A DNA stretch of 64,000 nt from Candidatus Gastranaerophilales bacterium (lineage in GTDB: Bacteria; Cyanobacteriota; Vampirovibrionia; Gastranaerophilales; Gastranaerophilaceae): contig CALUTL010000002.1 in assembly GCA_944323655.1 (NCBI GenBank), positions 87,490-151,489 of the forward strand, given 5' to 3'. The position numbers and the translations under genes were made by a program. Under the pieces are notes generated by a model. The model was not told where the DNA came from. It did not search any database and saw only the letters and a program-made list of their open reading frames with translations. Shown here piece after piece: positions 45,309 through 53,830 of the stretch (positions are counted from its first letter, which is position 1; every line of letters starts with the position of its first letter).

Positions 45309-46436
45309 ATGGAGAGAAAAAACATACTAGTTGTATTTGGGACACGTCCGGAGGTTATCAAACTTGCTCCGGTAATTCTTGAACTAAGAAAACATCCCGA
45401 TAAATATAATGTAATCGTTTGCAACACAGAGCAGCAAAAAGAGCTTTCAAATCAGACGCTTTCTTATTTTAATTTGAAAGCAGACATAAATCTTGATTGC
45501 ATGAAACCAAATCAATCGCTTTTGGAAATTCAGACCAGAATTCTTACAGCCTTAAACGGGGTTTTCAGCTCAAATAAAATAGATGCAACAATTGTACAGG
45601 GCGATACAATGACGGTTTTGTGCGGAGCGTTGGCAAGTTTTTATAATAAAATTCCTGTTTTCCACGTGGAAGCAGGATTAAGATCTTATGACATTTACGA
45701 ACCGTTTCCCGAAGAAGTTATGCGCCAAATGACGTCAAGAGTTACGGCTTTAAACTTTGCGCCAACCGCAAAAAATAAAGAAGCTCTTTTGAAAGAAAAC
45801 ATTTCTGAGGATACAATTTTTGTGACCGGAAACACCGTTATAGACGCTCTTTTCTGTCTGTCAGATAAGACTCTTGCCGATAGCGCTGACTTTTTTAAAG
45901 CTAACAATATTGAAATTAATGACAAATTAGTGCTTATAACCGCACACAGACGCGAAAACCACGGCGAAAGAATTGACAGAATTATTTCGGCAATAGAATT
46001 TCTTGCTAAAAAATATTCTGATCACACGTTTGTAATTCCGGTTCACCCGAATCCGAATGTTAAAGACAAAATTTACATGGCGCTTGAAAATTACAGTAAT
46101 ATTAAACTTTTAACGCCATTGGATTACCCGAATCTTGTTTACTTAATGAAAAATGCTAAGCTTATCTTGACAGACTCAGGCGGCATCCAAGAAGAAGCAC
46201 CCTCTTTCGGCTGCCCGACGCTGGTTATGCGCTATGAAACGGAACGTCAAGAAGGCATAGATGCAGGAGTTTCTACTCTTGTAGGCGCTGATTATGACAA
46301 AATTCTGGAACATAGCAAAAATGTTCTTTCAAATTCGTTTACATCCACAAGGCTAAAAGCCGTCAACCCTTACGGCGACGGCAAAGCTGCACAGAAAATT
46401 GAAGGGATTATCTTTAATTATTTCAGCCTTAGCTAA
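45309..46436 (+). CDS. wecB: UDP-N-acetylglucosamine 2-epimerase (non-hydrolysing)
   Basis: WecB converts UDP-GlcNAc to UDP-ManNAc for envelope polysaccharides such as enterobacterial common antigen or teichoic-acid linkage units. The 375 residues show VVFGTRPEVIKLAPVILEL, VQGDTMTVLCGALASFY, HVEAGLRSYDIYEPFPEE, ITAHRRENHGERI and LTDSGGIQEEAPSFGCP with the ligand-binding Glu residues. It stands alone; later steps of the pathway are not in the window. Confidence 0.95.
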   Translation: MERKNILVVFGTRPEVIKLAPVILELRKHPDKYNVIVCNTEQQKELSNQTLSYFNLKADINLDCMKPNQSLLEIQTRILTALNGVFSSNKIDATIVQGDTMTVLCGALASFYNKIPVFHVEAGLRSYDIYEPFPEEVMRQMTSRVTALNFAPTAKNKEALLKENISEDTIFVTGNTVIDALFCLSDKTLADSADFFKANNIEINDKLVLITAHRRENHGERIDRIISAIEFLAKKYSDHTFVIPVHPNPNVKDKIYMALENYSNIKLLTPLDYPNLVYLMKNAKLILTDSGGIQEEAPSFGCPTLVMRYETERQEGIDAGVSTLVGADYDKILEHSKNVLSNSFTSTRLKAVNPYGDGKAAQKIEGIIFNYFSLS

Positions 46437-46572
46437 ACCTGCATTTTGCTCATAAAATAAAACTCTGAAAGAACTTCAACACTTACCTCTAAAGTTAATC
46501 GGGTAAAAAGTCGGATTATCTTTTACATTTTTAGACTCATTGCAAAAATTGTTCTTTTGCACAGCCTGCTGA

Positions 46573-47229
46573 CTATTTCATAGACATTTTTTGCAAGCTT
46601 CTTATTGTAGCAGCATTTTTTGTAATATTTGCAATTCTTGCCTTTGCAAGATTTTCCTTAATTTTGCTGTCTATTTTGGCTGAAGTTATTATATTTGACT
46701 TGTATTCTTTGTAAAACTTGATTTCACGTTCTGTAAGATCATTTTCATAAGTTACGCGGGCATCTTTTTCCGCAGATTTCTTGAAGCTTCCTGCCATCGC
46801 AAATACCAAAACAAATGCAGCAGCAATCCACCCTACCTGATTACGTGAAATTCCGTCTCCTACAACCACTGGCGGCGCTGCCGGTGTATCAAAAATTACA
46901 TCTGCCTTAGCGGCTTTTGGGGCTTCTATATATATATTTACCCCATTGTTCGAAGTATTTTCTACAATCACATTGTCTATGTTGTTTGCATTAACATACT
47001 TGGTATCCATATTTAAAGAAGTCGCTATGTTCTTTAATTCCAGAACCAATACTCCGCTATCGTTAAATGATTTCTTTATACTTGCAACTCTGTCTGTGCG
47101 TAGAATTACATTATAACTGTCGTCCGATACACCTTCTATAATTATTGAATTTAAACTGTTATCCGAAGCAAAAGCAGCCGAAGATATCATTGATATAATT
47201 ATAAAAAGGCTTAATATTATTTTCTTCAT
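46573..47229 (-). CDS. Exported AMIN-like domain protein
   Basis: A 218-residue protein with a cleavable signal peptide (IILSLFIIISMISSAAFAS). The next 90 residues are a small beta domain that resembles AMIN domains (SLNSIIIEGVSDDSYNVILR, VLVLELKN). A proline-rich linker (AAPPVVVGD) precedes a membrane helix (VGWIAAAFVLVFAMAG), and a basic helical cytoplasmic tail follows. AMIN domains anchor proteins to peptidoglycan or the outer membrane secretin. GGAGATATTGAGAG precedes the ATG. Confidence 0.6.
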   Translation of the reverse strand: MKKIILSLFIIISMISSAAFASDNSLNSIIIEGVSDDSYNVILRTDRVASIKKSFNDSGVLVLELKNIATSLNMDTKYVNANNIDNVIVENTSNNGVNIYIEAPKAAKADVIFDTPAAPPVVVGDGISRNQVGWIAAAFVLVFAMAGSFKKSAEKDARVTYENDLTEREIKFYKEYKSNIITSAKIDSKIKENLAKARIANITKNAATIRSLQKMSMK

Positions 47230-47441
47230 ACTCTCTCAATATCTCCTTAGTCTGTTTTCACACTATAAGCATATATTTTCTAAAAACAAATAACATCAAC
47301 CAATAGAGCGTATTTACTCCATCTATGGATTTATATTTGACAATACCTTATGTAAACAAATGTTACAAAAAAGGTGCATGCTGAAATCCAACAATTTTGT
47401 TTTTTTTTATATAAGTACCACGAGGCTTAAAGGAGTAAAAA

Positions 47442-47807
47442 ATGACAAACAACATTTTCGCACGCACTTCACAACAAACATCAACACAAACTATTTCATC
47501 AAAGAAATCAGAAACTGCAGAAACAGCAGGCTCTTTAGCTCTTAAATCAGAAAAAAGTTATTTAGCAATGAATTCATACGATGCTGTTGTATTCAGCACA
47601 CCACACGTAATAAATGTAGATTTTTCAAATTATTCAACAAGCGAAGCTGGCGCAGCTAACACAGGATTTTTAAGCAACTTTGCAAATGCAGTTGCTGTAA
47701 TCGGCACAGATTGTGCCGGCGGATTCGTCGGTGCAGGCGCAGCCGGCGGATGCGCAAGCTCTGGTTCCTGCGGAGGCGGGGGCGGTGGCTTTACCTCATT
47801 TGTATAG
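47442..47807 (+). CDS. Small protein with a Gly/Cys-rich tail
   Basis: A 121-residue protein of unknown family. The first 70 residues are polar and Ser/Thr-rich without a signal peptide. The last 35 are nearly all Gly, Ala, Ser and Cys (TDCAGGFVGAGAAGGC, then ASSGSCGGGGGGFTSFV). AAAGGAG gives a strong ribosome site, and TTGACA lies about 105 nt upstream. A leader plus a Gly/Cys core is a possible RiPP precursor, but no modifying enzyme or transporter lies nearby, so this is speculation. A structural or metal-binding role is as likely. Confidence 0.6.
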   Translation: MTNNIFARTSQQTSTQTISSKKSETAETAGSLALKSEKSYLAMNSYDAVVFSTPHVINVDFSNYSTSEAGAANTGFLSNFANAVAVIGTDCAGGFVGAGAAGGCASSGSCGGGGGGFTSFV

Positions 47808-47865
47808 GATTTAAATAGAAAAGTTTATGGTTTTATAATTGTGAGAAAATGTAGAAAAATAATTT

Positions 47866-47893
47866 AAGACGACGATTTCAAGTCGTCTTTTTT
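47866..47893 (+). terminator. Intrinsic terminator of the Gly/Cys-tail gene
   Basis: AAGACGAC / GTCGTCTT stem followed by TTTT. Confidence 0.85.
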
Positions 47894-47910
47894 ATTGTAA
47901 GGTACTTATT

Positions 47911-48156
47911 ATGGATAAGAAATATTATGTTTATATGCTTTTGACGGAAGACAATACACTATATTGCGGCTTTACTGACGATGTTGAAAAAAGATTTGAG
48001 GCTCACAAGAACGGAGAAGGCGCAAAATATACTCGTGTTCATAAACCGATAAAAATTGTCTATTCAAAAGAATTCAACACTAAATCCGAAGCTATGAAAG
48101 AAGAATACCGAATTAAAAAACTTAAAAGAGCCGACAAATTAAAATTAATCAGCTAA
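47911..48156 (+). CDS. GIY-YIG domain protein (UPF0213 type)
   Basis: An 81-residue GIY-YIG nuclease-fold protein. The motif reads YYVYMLLTEDNTLYCGFTDD in place of GIY-x-YIG, with the Arg-type segment VEKRFEAHKNGEGAKYTRVH and the Glu segment KSEAMKEEYRIKKLKR. Such small stand-alone proteins are widespread; some are thought to act in DNA repair, but most are untested. It ends 4 nt into the convergent gene. Confidence 0.88.
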   Translation: MDKKYYVYMLLTEDNTLYCGFTDDVEKRFEAHKNGEGAKYTRVHKPIKIVYSKEFNTKSEAMKEEYRIKKLKRADKLKLIS

Positions 48157-49604
48157 TCCTCTACCGTATCAGGTTCTTCAGCACCTGCCGAAACCGAACC
48201 CGATGAATTATTTTTTCTCTGCTCTCGTTCCAAACGCTTTTGTTCTCTTGCTTCCTGCCGTTCTTTGGCTTTTTGCTCCTTTTCCAATTGCTTTTGCTCA
48301 GCGTTTTCTAAAACTTCTTCCACTTTTTCAACAGCATCGTTTCTTGATGTTGAGCCTTGAACTTTTCCTCTTAAATCGTCTTTCTTTATCTCAAATTTTA
48401 ACTCTTTATCGAGTTCTTTTAATTTTTGCTTGTATTCTTTCTCCAGAGCCTCAAGTTTTTCTTTTTCTTCTTTTTTCTTTTCCTTAGCATCAAGCTCATC
48501 AAGATATTTTTTATGTTTTTCTTCCTGCTCAATTATTACGGGCGGAACTACCCCCGAGCGAACCATTTTAACACCGTTCATGCTTATTTGAACTTTGTTT
48601 TTAGGATCAAGCGAAAGCAAAAGCGAACGTTCACCTTTTGAATCAACACTCCAATTTCCTAAAAAAACAGGGGTTGCACCTGTATAAGCAAATGCAGCTA
48701 CTGCAATTCTGTCAGGATTATCTACTTCAAACCCGAGAGGATAAATATCCCATCTGAAATCGCTTAAATTCAGATTTTTGTATTCTTGCCAATAATATGT
48801 AATCGCATCACGAATTTCATTTAGCTTGTATGAAGTATTTGTCGAAAAATCATATACTATTGCATTTGTCTGCCAGATTCCGTCGGAATTACTTCCGATT
48901 TTTTCTTTTACAAGAAGCTTTGTACCGTCTATGTTGAAATCAATCGGAGTTAAAGTTCTGAATATACCGTATTCATCGGTTGATTTTTCGGTCGAAAGGA
49001 TAGGCTCCTGATCTCTGTGCATTACGTTTGCTTTTTTTATTCTTGAAAGAGCATTTCCACTCTGCTCAAGCGGAATTACAAAAAGATCACAGGTAACTAT
49101 ATTTTCTTTGTGGTAATAATAAACCGACGGATAAACAAGAATTGAATAATCCGGAGATACTATTCCCTGTACATTCTGCTGCCTTCGTTCTTTGAAATAA
49201 ACATTCAAGGAAATTTCCGGACTACCCGGCGGATCATTATAGCGAACAATTTCATAATCGTACTCAGGAACATATTTCATATCAGAAGCTTTTTCCGGCT
49301 TTGGAATCGGGATTTCTTCAAGTTTTTTATCTTTAGGCGCAGAGAGCATTTCGTATTCTTCCACCGTCATATAAGGATTTGGATGAAGCCTCAGTTTTTT
49401 GCGCCCGTACTCCTCCTCTAAATCATCCTTTTTAACTTTATTTAGATATTTTGCTTTTTGCGTTGCAGAATTATCCTCTTTCTTCCACGGAGCAGAAAAT
49501 TCCATTTCATCAATACGATCTTTCAAATCTTCAAAAGACCAGGCATTCGCAGCTATTGGCACCATCAACAACAATGCGGCAGGTAAAAGCCTTTTCAACA
49601 ACAT
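48153..49604 (-). CDS. Secreted protein with charged C-terminal coiled coil
   Basis: A 483-residue protein of unknown family. It has a signal peptide (LPAALLLMVPIAANAWS), a region (about 100-370) of beta-like segments (YSILVYPSVYYYHKENIV, IDFNIDGTKLLVKE, WQTNAIVYDFSTNT) that might form a propeller or lectin-like fold, and a very long Lys/Glu coiled coil (about 370-470). It begins directly at the stop of the NarL-type regulator and so is the last gene of the FlhA-like/kinase/regulator cluster. It is probably the periplasmic or surface part of that system. Confidence 0.65.
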   Translation of the reverse strand: MLLKRLLPAALLLMVPIAANAWSFEDLKDRIDEMEFSAPWKKEDNSATQKAKYLNKVKKDDLEEEYGRKKLRLHPNPYMTVEEYEMLSAPKDKKLEEIPIPKPEKASDMKYVPEYDYEIVRYNDPPGSPEISLNVYFKERRQQNVQGIVSPDYSILVYPSVYYYHKENIVTCDLFVIPLEQSGNALSRIKKANVMHRDQEPILSTEKSTDEYGIFRTLTPIDFNIDGTKLLVKEKIGSNSDGIWQTNAIVYDFSTNTSYKLNEIRDAITYYWQEYKNLNLSDFRWDIYPLGFEVDNPDRIAVAAFAYTGATPVFLGNWSVDSKGERSLLLSLDPKNKVQISMNGVKMVRSGVVPPVIIEQEEKHKKYLDELDAKEKKKEEKEKLEALEKEYKQKLKELDKELKFEIKKDDLRGKVQGSTSRNDAVEKVEEVLENAEQKQLEKEQKAKERQEAREQKRLEREQRKNNSSGSVSAGAEEPDTVED

Positions 49605-50270
49605 TTAAACAAGCCCTTCCTTCATTGCAGTCGCAATAGCTTTGGCACGTGATCCTACATAAAGCTTCTGCAAAATACTGTGAACATGAGTTTTGGTTGT
49701 TGAAATTGTAATCACAAGCTTATCAGCAATTTGAGGATTAGTAAGCCCGTCCACAATCAATGCCAAAACCTCCATCTCTCTTTCGGTTAATCCGTATAAG
49801 TTTTTGCCTAATTTATAATTGATTTCACCACGCCTTTGCTGAGGCTGAGTATTTCTTCTTACGTTTGTTAAAACAACTTTAGCTATGGCAGGATCAAGCC
49901 AACCGGCCCCTTCGCTTACCGCCAAAACCGCAGACACTGTCTGCTCCGAAGTTGCGCCTTTTGTTATATAACCGTCGGCTCCCGCTTGAAATGAATCAAA
50001 GATATCATCCTCATCTTCTCTTGATGTGTACATCAAAACTTTAATCCTTGAATTGGCAAGTTTAATTTTTTTTGTAGCTTCAATCCCGTCAATAGTCGGA
50101 AGCCCGATATCCATTATTACAACATCAGGCTCTAATGATAATGCTTTATCTACACCCTCTTGACCGTCGGATGCCATATCTGCTATTTCTATATTCGGAT
50201 TTTTGCTCAAGATTACCGAAAGCCCCATCCGTGCCATATCGTGATCTTCAACTATCAAAACCCTAACCAT
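49605..50270 (-). CDS. NarL/LuxR-family response regulator
   Basis: A 221-residue response regulator. Receiver domain (about 1-120) with VLIVEDHDMARMGL, phospho-acceptor Asp in VVIMDIGLPTIDG and KVLMYTS; a linker rich in Gln/Arg; then a LuxR-type helix-turn-helix (about 155-215: LTEREMEVLALIVDGLTNPQ, VITISTTKTHVHSIL). It overlaps the sensor-kinase gene by 8 nt and abuts the secreted-protein gene, so the four form one unit. It most likely receives phosphate from the kinase. Confidence 0.93.
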   Translation of the reverse strand: MVRVLIVEDHDMARMGLSVILSKNPNIEIADMASDGQEGVDKALSLEPDVVIMDIGLPTIDGIEATKKIKLANSRIKVLMYTSREDEDDIFDSFQAGADGYITKGATSEQTVSAVLAVSEGAGWLDPAIAKVVLTNVRRNTQPQQRRGEINYKLGKNLYGLTEREMEVLALIVDGLTNPQIADKLVITISTTKTHVHSILQKLYVGSRAKAIATAMKEGLV

Positions 50271-51849
50271 TTACAACCTGTCTTTCTTCGTTTGATTTTA
50301 CAACATCTGTCAAAAGGAAGGTAAATTCACTTCCTTTATTTATTTTGCTTTCAACCCAAATTTTGCCGCCATGAGCCTCTATTATCTGACGTGAAAGGTA
50401 AAGCCCTAAGCCCGTTCCCGTTGATCTTTTACGGCTTGTCCCCTGTGAAAATCTAGTAAATAACTGCGGAATGTCAGATTTCGGTATGCCGTTTCCGTTA
50501 TCCTCTACTGAAAAAATTAAATCGCCTGCTTGGGCTTTCAAAATTATTTTTATATGACCTTCTTTGTTCGTATAATTAACTGCATTCCCGCATAAATTCG
50601 TAATTACACGTTTTAATTCACCTTTGTCGGCTAAAATTTCAAGCCTTTCATCAAATTCGCACTCCAATTCAAGCGATATATTCTTACTTTTTGCAAGCGG
50701 CATTAATTCTTCAATGCACTGTTCCACAAGAGTTCTCGGAGCAAAAACCGTTTTGCAAAGCTCAAGCTTTCCGCTGTCAAACCTGTAAACTTCCAGTAAC
50801 GCATTTACAAGCCCCAGCAAATCCTCATTACTTTGAAGCATCGTTGATAATAGCACTCTCTGCTTGTCATCCAAATCGCCCAATGAACCGTCCAGAAAGA
50901 ATTTTAAAGTCTGAATTGCCGCAAGCAGCGGGGTTCTTAAATCGTGAGTCAGAGTTGCTATAAAATCATCTCTTAGACGTTCAGTCTCTTTTTGCGTTGT
51001 AACATCTCTTATTACACCTACATACTTTTCAGGTAAATCTCCGCTATCATCACTTATTGCCGCAAGATTTATTTCAACAGGAGTCATTGCCCCGCTTAAA
51101 GAATTAACAACCGAACAGTCTTTTAATAAAATCTCGGAATTGTCCGAATTTAACCCGAATAAACCGCCGTTATCAGAAATCATATCACGCTTGCAGCCTT
51201 TCACAAATTGAGTGAAAAGCTTTCCGATAATTGCTCCGCCGTCAACTCCGGTCATATTCTCACATGCCGGATTTATCTGCTCAATTTTGCCATCACTGTT
51301 TAGTATTATTATCCCGTCAGCGCAATGATTAATAATCCCGCTTAATTTCTGGTTTGCTTGAGATAAATCATGGGTTCTTTCGGCAACAAGTCTTTCCAAA
51401 TCGTTGGAATAAATCTCTAGCTGCTTTTTAGCTTCTTCCAATTCAGATATTTTTTGTCTTAAATCACTTAAAAGATGACTTCTTTCAATACCGTTTCGGA
51501 TATTCATTAACAAATCGTCGTTATCCCAAGGTTTTTCGATATACTTATAAAGCCCGACTTCATTAATGGCTCTGATTGCATTTTCCTTATCAGCATATCC
51601 CGTCAAAAGTATCATACTCGTTTCGGGATACATTTTCTTTGCTTCACGCAAAAACTCCAATCCGTTCATCTCAGGCATTAAAAAGTCCGAAATAATTAAA
51701 TCTGGAGCTTCTTTCTTCATATATTCAAGAGCTTCTTTAGGCGAATTAAAAAACACACCGCCCTTTATTCCCTCGACTGCAAATAAAGTCCTGAATGCCG
51801 AGGTAACCATTTTTTCATCATCTACAACTATTATTCCGGAATTTTCCAT
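50263..51849 (-). CDS. Hybrid sensor kinase: receiver-PAS-HisKA-HATPase
   Basis: A cytoplasmic histidine kinase. I start at 51849 (MENSGIIVVDDEK), giving 528 residues; the longer frame from 51906 would run through the promoter. The N-terminal receiver (about 5-120; LIISDFLMPEMNG with the acceptor Asp, LLTGYADKENA) is followed by a coiled coil, a PAS domain (about 165-285), HisKA with DFIATLTHDLRTPL, and HATPase boxes (AVNYTNKEGHIKI, VEDNGNGIPKSD, STGTGLGLYLSRQII). The receiver-first order is unusual for kinases and suggests it takes a signal from another phosphotransfer protein. It lies between the FlhA-like and NarL-type genes. Confidence 0.93.
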   Translation of the reverse strand: MENSGIIVVDDEKMVTSAFRTLFAVEGIKGGVFFNSPKEALEYMKKEAPDLIISDFLMPEMNGLEFLREAKKMYPETSMILLTGYADKENAIRAINEVGLYKYIEKPWDNDDLLMNIRNGIERSHLLSDLRQKISELEEAKKQLEIYSNDLERLVAERTHDLSQANQKLSGIINHCADGIIILNSDGKIEQINPACENMTGVDGGAIIGKLFTQFVKGCKRDMISDNGGLFGLNSDNSEILLKDCSVVNSLSGAMTPVEINLAAISDDSGDLPEKYVGVIRDVTTQKETERLRDDFIATLTHDLRTPLLAAIQTLKFFLDGSLGDLDDKQRVLLSTMLQSNEDLLGLVNALLEVYRFDSGKLELCKTVFAPRTLVEQCIEELMPLAKSKNISLELECEFDERLEILADKGELKRVITNLCGNAVNYTNKEGHIKIILKAQAGDLIFSVEDNGNGIPKSDIPQLFTRFSQGTSRKRSTGTGLGLYLSRQIIEAHGGKIWVESKINKGSEFTFLLTDVVKSNEERQVVNG

Positions 51850-51858
51850 AACATTTAT

Positions 51859-51887
51859 ATAATAAAGTATTTTGTCATTACAGACAA
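51859..51887 (-). promoter_or_regulatory. Promoter of the sensor-kinase gene, leaderless type
   Basis: TTGTCT, 17 nt, TATTAT, then nine nt to the ATG at 51849. It lies in the 60-nt gap after the FlhA-like gene, so the kinase can be expressed alone. Confidence 0.55.
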
Positions 51888-51888
51888 A
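51871..51888. promoter_or_regulatory. Inverted repeat overlapping the kinase promoter
   Basis: TTTGTC-N6-GACAAA is a perfect 6-bp dyad that covers the -35 box of the kinase promoter. This is the position expected for a repressor or response-regulator site. Confidence 0.4.
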
Positions 51889-51909
51889 TAGGTTACAAAT
51901 TCGCAATAA

Positions 51910-53682
51910 TTAGATTTCGCACAATTGCACGACTTCTATATCTTGAGATAATTCGGCAAATGACATAACTCTTATATTATCAATATGCTTTGACAAAATA
52001 TCAAACAGCGGTTTTCTTATTTTTGGAGAAACAAGAAGAACCAAATCTTCTCTATGTTCATCAAGTTCATTGAGCTTCTCCAATACGGAAGTTACCAGAT
52101 TTTCAAGCTCTGAAGCTTCAAGCTTAATAAAATTACAAAAATCCGTCACGCATACAGAATTAAATAGCTTATTCTCCACCTCGTGACTTAACTCTGCCGT
52201 ATACAAAACCGGTTTATTATCGGTTTTAATTGTGTATTTATCGCAAATTTGAGGAGCCATCTCTACTCTTAGGCGCTCTACTAATACATTCGGACTTGTA
52301 TTTAATCTTGCTACTTCACAAAGCCTTTCGAAAATTAATATCACGTCTTTTATAGGTATTTCCTCCTGCACAAGCGCTACAAATATTCTCCTTAAATCCA
52401 CAGCCGAAATCATTGTAGGGATTAAATCATTTACAAGAGTAGGATTTTCGCTTTCCACAAGTGTCATAATCTTTAAAATATCCGTACGGCTTATTATTTC
52501 ATTTGCATATTTTATACAGCATCGGCGTAAATGCGTTTTTATAAGCTCTACTATCTTGGCATTAGAAAGTCCCGCTTCTGCAAAAAATGTATCTCTTCTT
52601 ACACCTCGTACATAAATACCAAATTCATTGGGTTTGTATGACATATCGTCCATGCATCTTATATTTGGCATTATATACCCCAGAGTATCCGTTAATTCCG
52701 TTCTCAGATTAGATATCATAGGTAAAAGACAATTTTCGGCATCTGGATCCGCAAAATCTATTAAATCTGAACCTAATCTTATTGAAAGAACATCTACACC
52801 TAACCTTTGGTACATTTCGTTCGGACCGTTTAGTTGCACTTCATCATTTTGGCTTTCACTATCCTTAGAATGCAAACTATTGATTATCCAACTGACGCCG
52901 GACGAATCATAATTGGTTATCTTAATTACTGTGTCAACTAAGGCAACCAAAAGCCAGCCCAAATAAAATCCCCAAACGATTTTCATATATGCAGAATTAA
53001 TTTTTGTAACATCCGATAATATAAATGTCAGATAAAGGAACGGAATAACTGATAGAAAGTAAAATATAAACCTGAACTTGTGAAGTTTTATCCATTTTTT
53101 TATGCTGTTTAAGTAAACGCATCTGCCGTTCAAACTTGTAAATAAATCTTTTTTGGTTTCTTTAGGCATATCGTCTTCAATACTGCTTTTTTCAAGCTCC
53201 TTATAGGATTGGGCAAGTGCAAAGGTATATATACCTTTATCAATCTTCTTATCCGAATATAGTTTGCTTAAAACAGACCGATACACTGATTTTACAATAT
53301 CAGCCGTAATTTTTGCGTAATCATTAGACCTTAGACTTTCTTCCGTAATCTCTTCTACAGTATTCTGTTCTACAAGATGTTCATAAATAGAAGAATTGAT
53401 GCTGCTTAGTATTGAATCGTGAAATTCAATCGGCACATCGCCATAAATCAAATCTACAATCTTATAGAAAGTCCATTCCGCAATTGTTCTTGTTATAATT
53501 TCACAGGCTTCTACTTTCACGGAAGGATTCTGATAAAGTGATTTTGCGGCCACCATGGCACTGTCATATACATGCTTTCTCACATATTTTTCCATTGCCT
53601 CATCAAAATAATCAGGACATCCCCCGCCTATCTGAAATCGAAGCATATTCACAAAATCTTTATAGTTAAAGTCTCTGCTCAT
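51910..53682 (-). CDS. FlhA/SctV cytoplasmic-domain protein with own membrane anchor
   Basis: The C-terminal 300 of 590 residues match the cytoplasmic ring domain of the flagellar/type III export gate FlhA/SctV, which docks export substrates and chaperones. Matching segments in order: LGVDVLSIRLGSDLIDF, LRTELTDTLGYIMPNIR, YKPNEFGIYVRGV, IKTHLRRCCIKYANEII, NPTLVNDLIPTMISAVDLRR, EEIPIKDVILIFERLCEVA, LVLLVSPKIRKPLFDIL and the end VMSFAELSQDIEVVQLCEI. The normal N-terminal gate with eight helices and the FHIPEP motif is missing. In its place are 200 helical residues and two membrane helices (about 204-222 and 233-254). About 50 residues of the ring's second subdomain are also missing. It heads a cluster with a kinase, a regulator and a secreted protein. 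Function unknown. Confidence 0.8.
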   Translation of the reverse strand: MSRDFNYKDFVNMLRFQIGGGCPDYFDEAMEKYVRKHVYDSAMVAAKSLYQNPSVKVEACEIITRTIAEWTFYKIVDLIYGDVPIEFHDSILSSINSSIYEHLVEQNTVEEITEESLRSNDYAKITADIVKSVYRSVLSKLYSDKKIDKGIYTFALAQSYKELEKSSIEDDMPKETKKDLFTSLNGRCVYLNSIKKWIKLHKFRFIFYFLSVIPFLYLTFILSDVTKINSAYMKIVWGFYLGWLLVALVDTVIKITNYDSSGVSWIINSLHSKDSESQNDEVQLNGPNEMYQRLGVDVLSIRLGSDLIDFADPDAENCLLPMISNLRTELTDTLGYIMPNIRCMDDMSYKPNEFGIYVRGVRRDTFFAEAGLSNAKIVELIKTHLRRCCIKYANEIISRTDILKIMTLVESENPTLVNDLIPTMISAVDLRRIFVALVQEEIPIKDVILIFERLCEVARLNTSPNVLVERLRVEMAPQICDKYTIKTDNKPVLYTAELSHEVENKLFNSVCVTDFCNFIKLEASELENLVTSVLEKLNELDEHREDLVLLVSPKIRKPLFDILSKHIDNIRVMSFAELSQDIEVVQLCEI

Positions 53683-53727
53683 TATTAAAATCTCTACTCT
53701 CTAAAATCCCAATATCGAATCCGACTA

Positions 53728-53756
53728 ATTATATATTTTTTATCAAAACTTCGCAA
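53728..53756 (-). promoter_or_regulatory. Promoter of the FlhA-like gene
   Basis: TTGCGA, 17 nt, TATAAT; leader about 40 nt. Confidence 0.6.
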
Positions 53757-53830
53757 CTTGTTAAGAACACACCAAGGCAGGAAAATTATCGTAATTTCCC
53801 TGCCTCATAACTATAACTCTCTTTCAAATT

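Noticed and set aside
47442..48156. A RiPP biosynthetic cluster
   Set aside because: The Gly/Cys-tail gene has no modifying enzyme, protease or exporter beside it; the next gene is a GIY-YIG protein.
48153..53682. A complete flagellar or type III secretion locus
   Set aside because: Only the FlhA-like ring domain is present. There are no FliP/Q/R, FlhB, FliI or rod/hook genes in the window.
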